Source of the DNA: Faecalibacterium longum CLA-AA-H243
Lineage (GTDB): Bacteria; Bacillota; Clostridia; Oscillospirales; Ruminococcaceae
Reading direction: 5' to 3'
Length of the DNA: 64,000 bases
Assembly: GCF_020687245.1 (NCBI RefSeq)
Contig: NZ_JAJEQG010000003.1
Span: 1-64,000 of the forward strand
Positions 13,706-22,013 of the stretch are shown piece after piece; positions within the stretch are counted from its first letter, which is position 1; each line of letters opens with the position of its first letter. The notes under the pieces were generated by a model. It was not told the DNA's origin. It ran no database searches and was given only the letters and a program-made list of their open reading frames with translations. A program made the translations under genes and the position numbers.

Positions 13706-13744
13706 CGTTTCACTCTCCTATCTGTAATTTTTTGTTGGAATATC

Positions 13745-13781
13745 AAAGAAACGAGCGTTTTTTTCCGCTCGTTTCTTTTTT
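13745..13781 (-). terminator. Terminator after pgsA
   Basis: AAAGAAACGAGCG pairs with CGCTCGTTTCTTT over 13 bp with an A/T-rich loop; T-rich on either side, so possibly two-way. Confidence 0.75.
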
Positions 13782-13797
13782 ACACCCGGACGGGCGC

Positions 13798-14379
13798 TTA
13801 TTTTGCCGTATTGATGAAGCTGCGGTTATCCCACAGGTACTTGATGCCGGAGATGGCGGTGACAGCGGCCACGACCCAGCACAGCACAGAGGCGATGTCT
13901 GCACACTGCTGGCCCAGCACATTGCCGGTCAGGGAGACCGTAAAGTAGTAGAAGATGATGGTCAGCATCTGAAGTACGGTCTTCACTTTGCCCCACATAT
14001 TGGCGGCGATGACCTTGCCGTCCTTTGCACCGGCGGCCACCATGCGGAGGCCGGAGACGGCGAACTCGCGGGCCAGAATGATGCAGAGCACCACAGGACT
14101 GCACACGCCGTCCCGCATCATGTAGATGAAGGCTACCGTCGTCAGCAGCTTGTCGGCCAGCGGGTCGGCGAACTTGCCGAAGTCGGTGACCATGTTCCAC
14201 TTGCGGGCCAGATGGCCGTCGAGGAAGTCGGTGAAGCTGGCCACGGCGAAGATGAGGCCGGCGATGAGGTAGTACCGCGGGTTGTAGCTCGGCGTGATAT
14301 ACTGGCCGAGCGAGACGAAGATCATGAACACCGGCACCAGCAGGATGCGGGTCAGAGTGAGTTTATTGGGCAGATTCAT
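13798..14379 (-). CDS. pgsA: CDP-diacylglycerol-glycerol-3-phosphate phosphatidyltransferase
   Basis: Makes phosphatidylglycerol phosphate from CDP-diacylglycerol and glycerol 3-phosphate, the committed step to phosphatidylglycerol and cardiolipin. The 193-residue membrane protein has the CDP-alcohol phosphotransferase signature D-x2-DG-x2-AR-x8-G-x3-D-x3-D in DFLDGHLARKWNMVTDFGKF followed by ADPLADK, and the usual opening MNLPNKLTLTRI. It follows rimO by 21 bp and is probably in its operon. A cardiolipin synthase acting downstream in the same pathway is encoded at 51725. Confidence 0.96.
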   Translation of the reverse strand: MNLPNKLTLTRILLVPVFMIFVSLGQYITPSYNPRYYLIAGLIFAVASFTDFLDGHLARKWNMVTDFGKFADPLADKLLTTVAFIYMMRDGVCSPVVLCIILAREFAVSGLRMVAAGAKDGKVIAANMWGKVKTVLQMLTIIFYYFTVSLTGNVLGQQCADIASVLCWVVAAVTAISGIKYLWDNRSFINTAK

Positions 14380-14400
14380 ACAAAATTAACCTCCAATCTG

Positions 14401-15726
14401 TTATTTTGCAACAGTACCATACAAATCGTAAAGGTCGCTGTCGTCCACCAGCACATCATAGAACTCGCCGGGGTAGAGCGGCTCTTCGCTGGACACGCAG
14501 ACGTTGCCGTCCACTTCGGGGGCATCGGCAGCGGTGCGGCAGAGGTAGAGGCCGCTCTCGTCGTCCACACCGTCGCAGAGGACGCGGACAGTCTGGCCCA
14601 CCTTTGCGGCCTGCTTCTGGGCCATGATGCCGGTCTGGATCTGCATCACCAGCTCAGCGCGCTTGTCCTTGACTTCCTGATCGATCTGGCCGTCCATCTT
14701 GGCGGCAACGGTGTTCTCCTCGGCGGAGTAGGCAAAGCAGCCCAGACGGTCGAACTGCACTTCCTTCACGAAGTTGCACAGGTCCTCGAACTGCTCTTCC
14801 GTCTCACCCGGGAAGCCCGCGATGAGGGTAGTGCGGAGGGTGATGTTCGGGATCTCACGGCGCAGCTTGCCGATGACATCCAGCAGCTCGGCGCGGTTGG
14901 AGCGGCGGTTCATGTTTTTCAGGATCGTGTCGTTGCAGTGCTGGATGGGCAGATCGAGATAAGGCAGGACCTTCTCGTTCCGCTTCATGGCGGCGATGAA
15001 GTCGTCGGTGATGCGCTCCGGGTAAGCGTACATGATGCGGATCCACTCGAGGCCTGGGATCTTGTTCAGCTTGTCCAGCAGCTCACAGATGCTGCCCGGC
15101 TTGCCCCAGTCCTCACCGTAGGCGGTAGGGTCCTGGGCCACGATGATAAGCTCCTTGACGCCCTCACCGGCCAGCCAGCGGGCCTCGGCCACACAGTCGG
15201 CCATCTCGCGGCTGCGCAGCGGGCCGCGGATGCCGGGGATCGCGCAGTAGTGGCAGCGGTTGTTGCAGCCCTCGGCGATTTTTAAGTACGCATAGTGGGC
15301 AGGCGTACCGATGACGCGCTTGCCGCCCAGAGGAAAGTCCTTCTTGAGGCCGTAGCTCTCCAGATGTTCTTCACCGTTGAACAGACGGGCCACGATGGAG
15401 TCGATGGCCTTGTTGGAGGCACAGCCGACCACGGCGTCCACCTCGGGGATCTCTTCCTCGATCTGGCTGCGATAGCGCTCGGCCAGACAGCCGGTGACGA
15501 CCACCTTCAGGTTGGGGTTTGCCTGCTTGTAGGAGCAGGCTTCAAGGATGTTCTCGATGGCCTCGGTCTTGGCGCTCTCGATGAATCCGCAGGTGTTGAC
15601 GAGAATGACGTCCGCATCTGCGAGGTCAGCCACCGTCTCGTGGCCCGCCGACAGCAGGATGTGGACCATCACGTCCAAATCGACCTGATTCTTCGGGCAG
15701 CCAAGGGAAATACACGCAATTTTCAT
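14401..15726 (-). CDS. rimO: Ribosomal protein S12 methylthiotransferase
   Basis: Radical-SAM enzyme that methylthiolates the conserved Asp of ribosomal protein S12. The 441-residue protein has the UPF0004 N-terminal domain with the three Cys that hold the second iron-sulfur cluster (SLGCPKNQVD, NTCGF, VTGCLAERY), the radical-SAM motif CNNRCHYC, and a C-terminal TRAM domain. The opening SLGCPKNQVD and the DPTAYG block point to RimO rather than MiaB or MtaB. ATG 15726 follows a purine-rich GAGAAAGAGAG. Confidence 0.95.
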   Translation of the reverse strand: MKIACISLGCPKNQVDLDVMVHILLSAGHETVADLADADVILVNTCGFIESAKTEAIENILEACSYKQANPNLKVVVTGCLAERYRSQIEEEIPEVDAVVGCASNKAIDSIVARLFNGEEHLESYGLKKDFPLGGKRVIGTPAHYAYLKIAEGCNNRCHYCAIPGIRGPLRSREMADCVAEARWLAGEGVKELIIVAQDPTAYGEDWGKPGSICELLDKLNKIPGLEWIRIMYAYPERITDDFIAAMKRNEKVLPYLDLPIQHCNDTILKNMNRRSNRAELLDVIGKLRREIPNITLRTTLIAGFPGETEEQFEDLCNFVKEVQFDRLGCFAYSAEENTVAAKMDGQIDQEVKDKRAELVMQIQTGIMAQKQAAKVGQTVRVLCDGVDDESGLYLCRTAADAPEVDGNVCVSSEEPLYPGEFYDVLVDDSDLYDLYGTVAK

Positions 15727-15804
15727 ATGGGGTAATACTCTCTTTCTCTCTTGAGGGTCAATTTAACGATATAATTTTGAATGACTTTCGCCATCAGCAG
15801 AAAC

Positions 15805-15862
15805 TTAAAATCTGCCGCAAAGCGGCGCTTTTCTGGTTCTCTTTTGGCGCGCAAAAGAGAAC
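15805..15862 (-). terminator. recA-recX terminator, double hairpin
   Basis: Minus strand: GTTCTCTTTTG/CAAAAGAGAAC stem (15862-15836) followed by GCCGC-TTT-GCGGC (15826-15814) and AGATTTT. The recX stop codon touches the first stem. Confidence 0.75.
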
Positions 15863-16374
15863 TAACCGTCCTCTTCCACTCGCCGAATCGCTTCTTTAAT
15901 AACCAGATATGCAAACCCCCGCCGGGCCAGCGCAGCCACCACAAGGTCTTTCCGCCCTGCGGCCAGCTTGCCGCGGTACCGCCCTTCCACGAGGGCGGCG
16001 GCGGCTTCCAGCTCCGGGTCTCCGCCCGCTTCGTCCGGGGCGTAGACCTCTTCCAGCGCAGCCGAAATTTGCTGTGCGTCCAGTCCCTTCTGCCGCAGAT
16101 TCTGCGCGGCAGCGCGGCGGCTCTTGCGGGCGGCCAGCAGGCCGTGCGCCCGGGTCCGGGCGTAGCGCTCGTCGTCCACATACTGCCGCTCCACCATCTC
16201 CGCCACCACAGCGGCGGCGGTGGGCTGGGTAAACTTCCGCCCCAAGCGCTCATAGAGCTGCCCGGAGGAAAGCTCCTGCCCGGCCAGAAGCTCCATGGCC
16301 CGGGCGCGGGCCTTGGCGGCGTCGGTGGACTTTTCTTCTTCGGCCAGCGGATGGCCTCTTCTCGAAAAGGACAT
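15862..16374 (-). CDS. recX: Regulatory protein RecX
   Basis: Modulates RecA filaments. The 170-residue protein is helical and charged, with the RecX three-helix repeats: ARAMELLAGQELSSGQLYER, then VAEMVERQYVDDERYARTRA, then AAAQNLRQKGLDAQQISAAL. Its ATG is directly adjacent to the recA stop codon, so the two are co-transcribed and coupled, the common recA-recX arrangement. Confidence 0.93.
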   Translation of the reverse strand: MSFSRRGHPLAEEEKSTDAAKARARAMELLAGQELSSGQLYERLGRKFTQPTAAAVVAEMVERQYVDDERYARTRAHGLLAARKSRRAAAQNLRQKGLDAQQISAALEEVYAPDEAGGDPELEAAAALVEGRYRGKLAAGRKDLVVAALARRGFAYLVIKEAIRRVEEDG

Positions 16375-17562
16375 TTAGTCCTCCACCATGATGTCCAGCT
16401 CGCTCTCGCTGCTGCGGGCCGGGGCCTTGACGACAGGCTCCTTGGAGGCAGAATCGGTCTCGCCGCCCTCTTCCTTCTCTGCCGCAGCGGCAGCAGCTTT
16501 GCCCACCGGGCGGCGGGTGGCGTAGAGCTTGTCCGCGTTGGCGCGGATCTGGCCCTCGATGTCGTTGGCGATCTCGGGGTTGTCCTTGAGGAACTGCTTG
16601 GCGTTGTCACGGCCCTGACCCAGACGGATGTCGCCGTAGTTAAACCATGCGCCGCTCTTCTGGACGATGCCCAGCTTGACACCCACGTCGATGAGCTCGC
16701 TCATCTTGGAGATGCCCTCACCGAACATGATGTCAAATTCAGCCTCACGGAACGGAGGAGCCACCTTGTTCTTGACGATCTTGGCGCGGGTGTGGTTGCC
16801 GATGAACTGGCCTGAAGAGTCCTTCAGGCCCTCGACGCGGCGGATGTCGATGCGGACAGAAGAATAATACTTCAGGGCGCGGCCGCCGGTGGTAACTTCG
16901 GGGTTGCCGTAGACGATGCCCACCTTCTCGCGCAGCTGGTTGATGAAGACACAGACTGTGTTGGTCTTGCCGATGACGCTGGTCAGCTTGCGCATAGCCT
17001 GACTCATCAGACGGGCCTGCAGGCCGACGTGGCTGTCACCCATCTCGCCCTCGATTTCGGCACGAGGCACCATAGCAGCGACGGAGTCCACGACGATGGC
17101 GTCGATGGCACCGGAGCGCACCAGCGCCTCGCAGATCTCCATGGCCTGCTCGCCGGTATCCGGCTGGCTGACCAGCAGCTCGTCGATGTTCACGCCCAGT
17201 GCGGAGGCATAGGCCGGGTCGAGGGCGTGCTCGACGTCGATGAAGGCCACCTCGCCGCCCTTTTTCTGGGCCTCGGCGAGGATATGGAGGGCCAGCGTGG
17301 TCTTACCGCTGGATTCCGGTCCGAACACCTCGATGATACGGCCGCGCGGCACACCGCCCACGCCCAGCGCCAGATCGAGGCCGAGGCTGCCGGTAGAGAT
17401 GGCGTCCACCTGCATGGCGGTGTTATCGCCCAGCTTCATGATGGCGCCCTTGCCGAACTGCTTTTCGATTTGGGCCAGCGCAGTTGCCAGCGCATCCTTC
17501 TTTGCGCCCGGCTCCGTCTTCTGAGTGGCGGGGGCGACGTTGTTGTTCTGATTCTTTGCCAT
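16375..17562 (-). CDS. recA: Recombinase A
   Basis: Strand exchange and SOS co-protease. The 395-residue protein has Walker A GPESSGKT at 81-88, the Walker B region [13 protein letters not shown]1/L2 loops and the C-terminal domain, then a long acidic, Ala/Glu-rich tail ending ELDIMVED. Start is ATG 17562 with AAAGGAGC; a GTG seven codons upstream lacks a usable site. A promoter and an inverted repeat lie upstream at 17630-17669. Confidence 0.98.
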   Translation of the reverse strand: MAKNQNNNVAPATQKTEPGAKKDALATALAQIEKQFGKGAIMKLGDNTAMQVDAISTGSLGLDLALGVGGVPRGRIIEVFGPESSGKTTLALHILAEAQKKGGEVAFIDVEHALDPAYASALGVNIDELLVSQPDTGEQAMEICEALVRSGAIDAIVVDSVAAMVPRAEIEGEMGDSHVGLQARLMSQAMRKLTSVIGKTNTVCVFINQLREKVGIVYGNPEVTTGGRALKYYSSVRIDIRRVEGLKDSSGQFIGNHTRAKIVKNKVAPPFREAEFDIMFGEGISKMSELIDVGVKLGIVQKSGAWFNYGDIRLGQGRDNAKQFLKDNPEIANDIEGQIRANADKLYATRRPVGKAAAAAAEKEEGGETDSASKEPVVKAPARSSESELDIMVED

Positions 17563-17629
17563 AGCGTGCTGCTCCTTTATCACATGGCCTGCGGGGTGCA
17601 GGCGGTACTATACAGATTCTTTCCTCTAT

Positions 17630-17657
17630 AGTATATCACAGATTCCAAATATTACAA
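17630..17657 (-). promoter_or_regulatory. recA promoter
   Basis: Minus strand TTGTAA (17657-17652), 16-bp spacer, TATACT (17635-17630). Confidence 0.7.
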
Positions 17658-17669
17658 CAGATAGTTGTA
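17653..17669. promoter_or_regulatory. Inverted repeat over the recA -35 box, possible operator
   Basis: TACAAC-AGATA-GTTGTA, a perfect 6-bp inverted repeat with 5-bp spacer overlapping the -35 box. It does not resemble the Firmicutes LexA box (GAAC-N4-GTTC). Confidence 0.45.
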
Positions 17670-17692
17670 GATATTTTCACTTTTTCTCACGC

Positions 17693-18628
17693 TTATTTGG
17701 GTCTCCGGGCCGTCACGCAGCGGTCATTGCCGCCGAAGTCCTTCCGGCAGGCAATGTCTGCCCAGCCGTTTGCTTCCAGCAGGGCGGTCACGGCCTCCCG
17801 CTGCTGCCAGCCGATCTCCAGCGCCAGCGCACCGCCGGGGCGCAGAGCTTTCTGGTAGTGTTCCGCGATGGCCTTATAAAATACGAGACCGTCTTCCCCG
17901 GCTTCCAGTGCCATGGCCGGCTCTTTGGCCACTTCGGGCTGCAATTCGCTCATCTCCTGCGCTGTCAGGTAGGGCGGGTTCGAGACGATGAGGTCGAGCT
18001 GACCCTCCGGCAAGCTTTCCCAGTAGGTGAAGAGGTCACCCTCCACCGGCTCTGCGGCGCGGGTAGGCTTCATGCCCCAGTCGAAGGCCGGCTCTTCAAA
18101 AGGCGAGGCATCCAGCACGTTTTCGGTGCTGCCGCCCCGGCCTTTCAGGGCCAGACGGGTATTTTTCTCGAGATAGACGTAGGCTTCCGGGCTCTTTTCC
18201 ACGCAGACGACCTGCGCCGCCGGGCAGAGCCGCTTGACGCCAAGGCCCAGACAGCCGGTACCGGCGCAGAGGTCCAGTGCCCGGGGCGCTTCCACGCCCG
18301 CCAGCATCTCGGCAGCCGTCTCAGCCACCACCTCGGTATCAGCACGGGGACAGAGCACGCCCGGCCCCACGGCCAGTTCAAAGTCGAGGAAAGGCCAGCT
18401 GCCGCAGAGGTATTGCAGCGGCTCCCGGGCCGCACGGCGAACGGTAAGTTCTTCGAGTTTTGCCGCTTCGGCGGCGTTCAATGGACGGTTTGAAAGGCGG
18501 ACGTCCCGGCCTGTCGCCAGCCGGAACAGCTCCCGGGCGTCGAAATCTGCGTCCGGACAGCCCGCCGCCGTCAGCCGCGCTTCCACCTCTTTGACCGCTG
18601 CCCGGGGCAGCATCGCTTCGCTCACCAT
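17693..18628 (-). CDS. prmC: Peptide chain release factor N5-glutamine methyltransferase
   Basis: SAM-dependent enzyme that methylates the GGQ glutamine of release factors. The 311-residue protein has an N-terminal helical substrate domain, the SAM site ALDLCAGTGCLGLGVK, and the signature NPPY in LIVSNPPYLTAQEM. Slight insertion between SAM strands compared with short homologues. The start overlaps the end of the DUF1385 gene by 7 bp, the conserved Firmicutes order. Confidence 0.95.
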   Translation of the reverse strand: MVSEAMLPRAAVKEVEARLTAAGCPDADFDARELFRLATGRDVRLSNRPLNAAEAAKLEELTVRRAAREPLQYLCGSWPFLDFELAVGPGVLCPRADTEVVAETAAEMLAGVEAPRALDLCAGTGCLGLGVKRLCPAAQVVCVEKSPEAYVYLEKNTRLALKGRGGSTENVLDASPFEEPAFDWGMKPTRAAEPVEGDLFTYWESLPEGQLDLIVSNPPYLTAQEMSELQPEVAKEPAMALEAGEDGLVFYKAIAEHYQKALRPGGALALEIGWQQREAVTALLEANGWADIACRKDFGGNDRCVTARRPK

Positions 18629-19572
18629 TTGCCATCCTCCGGGTCTTCGGGCAGCACCGGCGTCACGGCGGCGATGGCCACCTCAATCATGCTGTCGTCG
18701 GGTTCAAAGACAGTCAGCCGCTGCACCCAGAGGCCGGGCTGACGGATGATGCGGGTGGCGATGTTGTCCGAGCGGCCGCACCACTTGAGCAGCTCGTAGC
18801 TGATGCCCATGACCACCGGCAGGAGCAGCAGCTTGAACAGGACGCGGAGGCTGGTGCTGCTCCAGGGCAGCACGCTGTAGAGGAAAACACTGACGATGAC
18901 CACCAGAATGAGGAAGCTGGTGCCGCAGCGGGGGTGGAAACGGGTGTACTTGCGGACATTCTCCACGGTCAGCTCGTCGCCGGCCTCGTAGCAGGCGATG
19001 GTCTTGTGCTCTGCGCCGTGATACTCGAAAACGCGGTGGATCTCCTTCATTTTGGAGATGGCCACCATGTAGCTGAGGAAAATGGCAACTTTCAGCACCG
19101 CCTCGAGGATGACTCTCGGCCAGCGGGTCAGGGTGACCACCTTGCCGAGGCCGCCCACAAGCACCGTCGGCAGAACGGTGAACAGCAGGATAGCGAACAG
19201 GCCGCCCACGAGGGCCGCACCGGCCATCAGGATGTCCTCGGCCTTCTTGCCCAGATGGTCGCCCACCCATTTTTCAAAGGCAGACTCTTCCTCTTCGGCG
19301 TCGTACTCGTCGCCCATGCTCACCTGGGCAGAGTACATCATGTAGCGGTAGCCGGTGATGAGGCTCTCTATCATCGAGATGGCTCCCCGCACGAGAGGGA
19401 TCTTGGCCCAGATGCCGTGTTTCGGGGTATCTTCTATCTTCGTTTCGATGGTGCCGTCAGGCTTGCGCACAGCGCAGCAGATGTGCTCCGGGCCGCGCAT
19501 CATGATGCCTTCCATCAGGGCCTGACCGCCCACACTGGTCTTGAAGCATTCCTTCTTGGGTTCGTGATTCAT
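18622..19572 (-). CDS. DUF1385 (YqhQ-like) membrane protein
   Basis: Conserved membrane protein of unknown biochemical role found beside prmC/prfA in many Firmicutes. The 316-residue product carries the family's conserved GGQALMEGIMMRGP near the N-terminus and EYHGAEHKTIACYE in the centre, with several membrane helices after residue about 115 and a conserved FHPRCGTSFL. Start ATG 19572; downstream prmC overlaps. Family sure, function not. Confidence 0.93.
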   Translation of the reverse strand: MNHEPKKECFKTSVGGQALMEGIMMRGPEHICCAVRKPDGTIETKIEDTPKHGIWAKIPLVRGAISMIESLITGYRYMMYSAQVSMGDEYDAEEEESAFEKWVGDHLGKKAEDILMAGAALVGGLFAILLFTVLPTVLVGGLGKVVTLTRWPRVILEAVLKVAIFLSYMVAISKMKEIHRVFEYHGAEHKTIACYEAGDELTVENVRKYTRFHPRCGTSFLILVVIVSVFLYSVLPWSSTSLRVLFKLLLLPVVMGISYELLKWCGRSDNIATRIIRQPGLWVQRLTVFEPDDSMIEVAIAAVTPVLPEDPEDGKW

Positions 19573-19632
19573 AAAATGGATTTCTCCTGTCAGTTTTTGA
19601 CCTTTATTCTATCATATAAATATGACAAAATC

Positions 19633-21054
19633 TTATTTTTTATAGAGCGGCAGCCCCAGAGTGACCACCGTACCCCGGCCCAGAGTACTCTTGATGTCCA
19701 TCGTGCCGTCGAGGGCGGTCATGATGGAGTCCACCAGCGCCAGACCGATGCCGCTGCCGCGCACCGAGTTGCTGCCCTTGTAGAACTTGGTCTTGACGTT
19801 CTCGAGGTCTTCGGGCGGGATGCCGCGGCCCTGGTCGATAAATTCGATAAAGGCTTTGTACTCGCCCGCCCAGAGCTTGACTGTGATGCGCCCGCCGGGG
19901 GCGGAATACTTGATGGCGTTGTCCAGGATGTTGATGAACACCTGCCGCAGACGGTCGGGGTCGGCGTAGACCGGGATCATCTCCTCCGGCTCATTGTACA
20001 CCAGCACAAGCCCCTCCCGCTGGATGCGGGCCTCGCAGAAAAGCACCGCATCGGTCAGCTCGGCCACAAGGTCGAGGGGGCGGCAGGTCATCTTGAGACG
20101 GCCATTCTGCAGGCGGCTGAAATCCAGCAGCTCCTCCACCATGTTGTAGAGGCGGGCCGTCTCGTTGTTGATGATCTCGAGGCCCTTGCGGTAGTTCTCG
20201 TCGGAGGGGTCGTCCAGTGTGCGCAGCGTCTCCACCCAGCCCCGGATGGAGGTGAGCGGGGTGCGCAGCTCGTGGGAGACGGAGCTGATGAACTCGTTTT
20301 TCATCTTTTCCGTCTCTTCGAGGCCCTCGGCCATTCGGTTGATGGTGCCGCGCAGGCGGTCCACCTCATCCCGCTCGTCGCCGGTGACGGGCAGACGGAC
20401 GTCCAGCTCACCCCGGGCGATGCCGGCGGCGGTGCGCTCCACCTGTCCCAGCGGCACCACGATGCTCCGCACGAAGTACAGGCCCGACATGATGGTAAAG
20501 GCCAACACCGCCGCACCCATGATGAGGGCCACCACCACGGTGCGTTTGAGCTGTTCTTCCACCAGTGTCAGACTGGTGACGAGACGCATGGCAGCCACAT
20601 CTTCGGCTGCATAGGGTACGAGACAGCAGGCCGCCATGACCATCTCTCCGCTCTGGGTGCGGTAGATGGCGATGCCCTGCCCGTCCACGGCGTCCTGCGC
20701 CTGCTCAAAGTCGGTGCGGGTGACGATGCCCTCGGCATCGGTGCCGCTGGACGAGGCGATAACGCCGCCGTAGCTGTCCAGCAGCATAAATTCGTATTTG
20801 TCCTTATCGGAGAACTGCTCCACCATCCGACGCAGCGCCACGCTGCGGCTGGCGGCGGTCTTCTGGCTCGTTTCGCCGGTGTACATTTTGAGCTGACCGG
20901 TGATGGACGAAAAGCGACGGTACATGGTCTGCTGGACGCCGTTGTAGTAGCTGCGGGTGGCGCTGTAGAGGAACATGACCTCCACCAGCAGCACCAGCAG
21001 TACCGTAATGAGCAGACTGCCCCGCAGCCATCGCCGGGTGATACCGCTCCGCAT
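19633..21054 (-). CDS. Sensor histidine kinase
   Basis: Membrane sensor kinase of the ResE/PhoR type, 473 residues. Helices at about 12-32 and 171-195 flank an extracellular sensor of about 138 residues; then HAMP, the dimerisation domain with phospho-acceptor His261 in SVSHELRTPL, and an ATPase domain with NILDNAIKYS, DQGRGIPPED and GSGIGLALVD. It begins one base after the response regulator's stop codon, with GGAGGAG inside the regulator gene. Signal unknown; lipoprotein gene upstream could supply it. Confidence 0.95.
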   Translation of the reverse strand: MRSGITRRWLRGSLLITVLLVLLVEVMFLYSATRSYYNGVQQTMYRRFSSITGQLKMYTGETSQKTAASRSVALRRMVEQFSDKDKYEFMLLDSYGGVIASSSGTDAEGIVTRTDFEQAQDAVDGQGIAIYRTQSGEMVMAACCLVPYAAEDVAAMRLVTSLTLVEEQLKRTVVVALIMGAAVLAFTIMSGLYFVRSIVVPLGQVERTAAGIARGELDVRLPVTGDERDEVDRLRGTINRMAEGLEETEKMKNEFISSVSHELRTPLTSIRGWVETLRTLDDPSDENYRKGLEIINNETARLYNMVEELLDFSRLQNGRLKMTCRPLDLVAELTDAVLFCEARIQREGLVLVYNEPEEMIPVYADPDRLRQVFINILDNAIKYSAPGGRITVKLWAGEYKAFIEFIDQGRGIPPEDLENVKTKFYKGSNSVRGSGIGLALVDSIMTALDGTMDIKSTLGRGTVVTLGLPLYKK

Positions 21055-21055
21055 G

Positions 21056-21757
21056 TCACTCCTCCCACCGATAACCATATCCCCACACGGTGAGGATATG
21101 TGCCGGATGGCTGGGCTCATCCTCCACCTTCATCCGCAGACGGCGGATGTTCACGTCCACGATCTTGACGTCGCCGAAGTAGTTTTCACCCCAGACACCT
21201 TTGAGGATGCGCTCGCGCACCAGCGCCACACCGGGGTTGCGGAAGAACAGCTCCATGATCTGGAACTCCACCTGAGTCAGCTCGATGGGCTTGCCCGCCT
21301 TGAGCAGGACGCGGCGGTTCTCGTCCAGCACGAAGCTGCCGCTCACCAGTGAGGCCGGTGCCTGCTCCCCTTCCTCGGCGCTGGCCGAACGGCCCACGCG
21401 GCGGCAGAGCGCCTCCACACGGGCCAGCAGCTCACTGACGCTGAAGGGCTTGGTCATATAGTCGTCGGCACCGATGGACAGGCCGCGAATTTTATCCTGC
21501 TCCTGCCCCTTGGCGCTCAGGATGATGATGCCGATCTTCTGGTCGGTGCGGCGGATGGTCTCGCAGAGCGAGAAGCCATTCATGCCCGGCAGCATCACGT
21601 CCAGGATGGCCGCGTCACAACCCGGGCGCTGCTCCAGAAGAGGCAGGGCCGCTTCGGCGCTGTCTGCCTCCACAGCCTCCATCCCGGCCAGACGCAGGTT
21701 CAGTGCTATCATCTCACGAATGCTGGCCTCATCTTCCACTACCAGAACCTTGACCAT
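21056..21757 (-). CDS. OmpR-family response regulator
   Basis: Partner of the kinase encoded immediately downstream. The 233-residue protein has a receiver domain with phospho-acceptor Asp53 (AILDVMLPGMNGF), Thr/Lys switch residues in DDYMTKPFSV, and a winged-helix DNA-binding domain ending VWGYGYRWEE. ATG 21757 follows GGAGGAACG. The regulon cannot be guessed from context. Confidence 0.96.
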   Translation of the reverse strand: MVKVLVVEDEASIREMIALNLRLAGMEAVEADSAEAALPLLEQRPGCDAAILDVMLPGMNGFSLCETIRRTDQKIGIIILSAKGQEQDKIRGLSIGADDYMTKPFSVSELLARVEALCRRVGRSASAEEGEQAPASLVSGSFVLDENRRVLLKAGKPIELTQVEFQIMELFFRNPGVALVRERILKGVWGENYFGDVKIVDVNIRRLRMKVEDEPSHPAHILTVWGYGYRWEE

Positions 21758-21856
21758 TTATCGTTCCTCCGTTTCTATCCGGTTTGCCTTATGCGCAAGG
21801 CCCGGCATGTTACGAAAAATCATTTTTATTCAGTCCGCTCAGACTCACCCTGCCTG

Positions 21857-22013
21857 CCAATGGCTCTCCCCTTGGGAGCAACGGCGACGACCGCCGCCAG
21901 TGGCGGAAACAGGGAGGAACTGTTGGGGCAGCGGCCAGCAGGATGCGAGCGAGAGCGAAGCAGATGCTGGGAGCCGCAACCCGACCTTGGCGCGAAGCGC
22001 CTGAGAGGGCTAA
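21857..22013. repeat. Dispersed repeat between lipoprotein and regulator genes
   Basis: Starts CCAATGGCTCTCCCCTTGGGAGC and ends CTTGGCGCGAAGCGCCTGAGAGGGCTA. The ends resemble blocks at 59182-59205 (TAGCCCTCTCAGGC, inverted) and, more loosely, the elements at 10842 and 56606. Its last bases provide the TAG stop of the lipoprotein gene. Mobile-repeat origin is inferred. Confidence 0.5.

Noticed and set aside
17563..17692. LexA (SOS) box at recA
   Set aside because: No GAAC-N4-GTTC or close variant found; only an unrelated inverted repeat is present.
18934..21093. 719-codon plus-strand open frame opposite the kinase and DUF1385 genes
   Set aside because: Antisense shadow of well-supported genes. 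It has no recognisable domain, and GC-biased codons create long reverse frames. Others at 54773-56752 and 57488-59860 (opposite atp genes) and 11909-13015 (opposite asnA) were dropped for the same reason.
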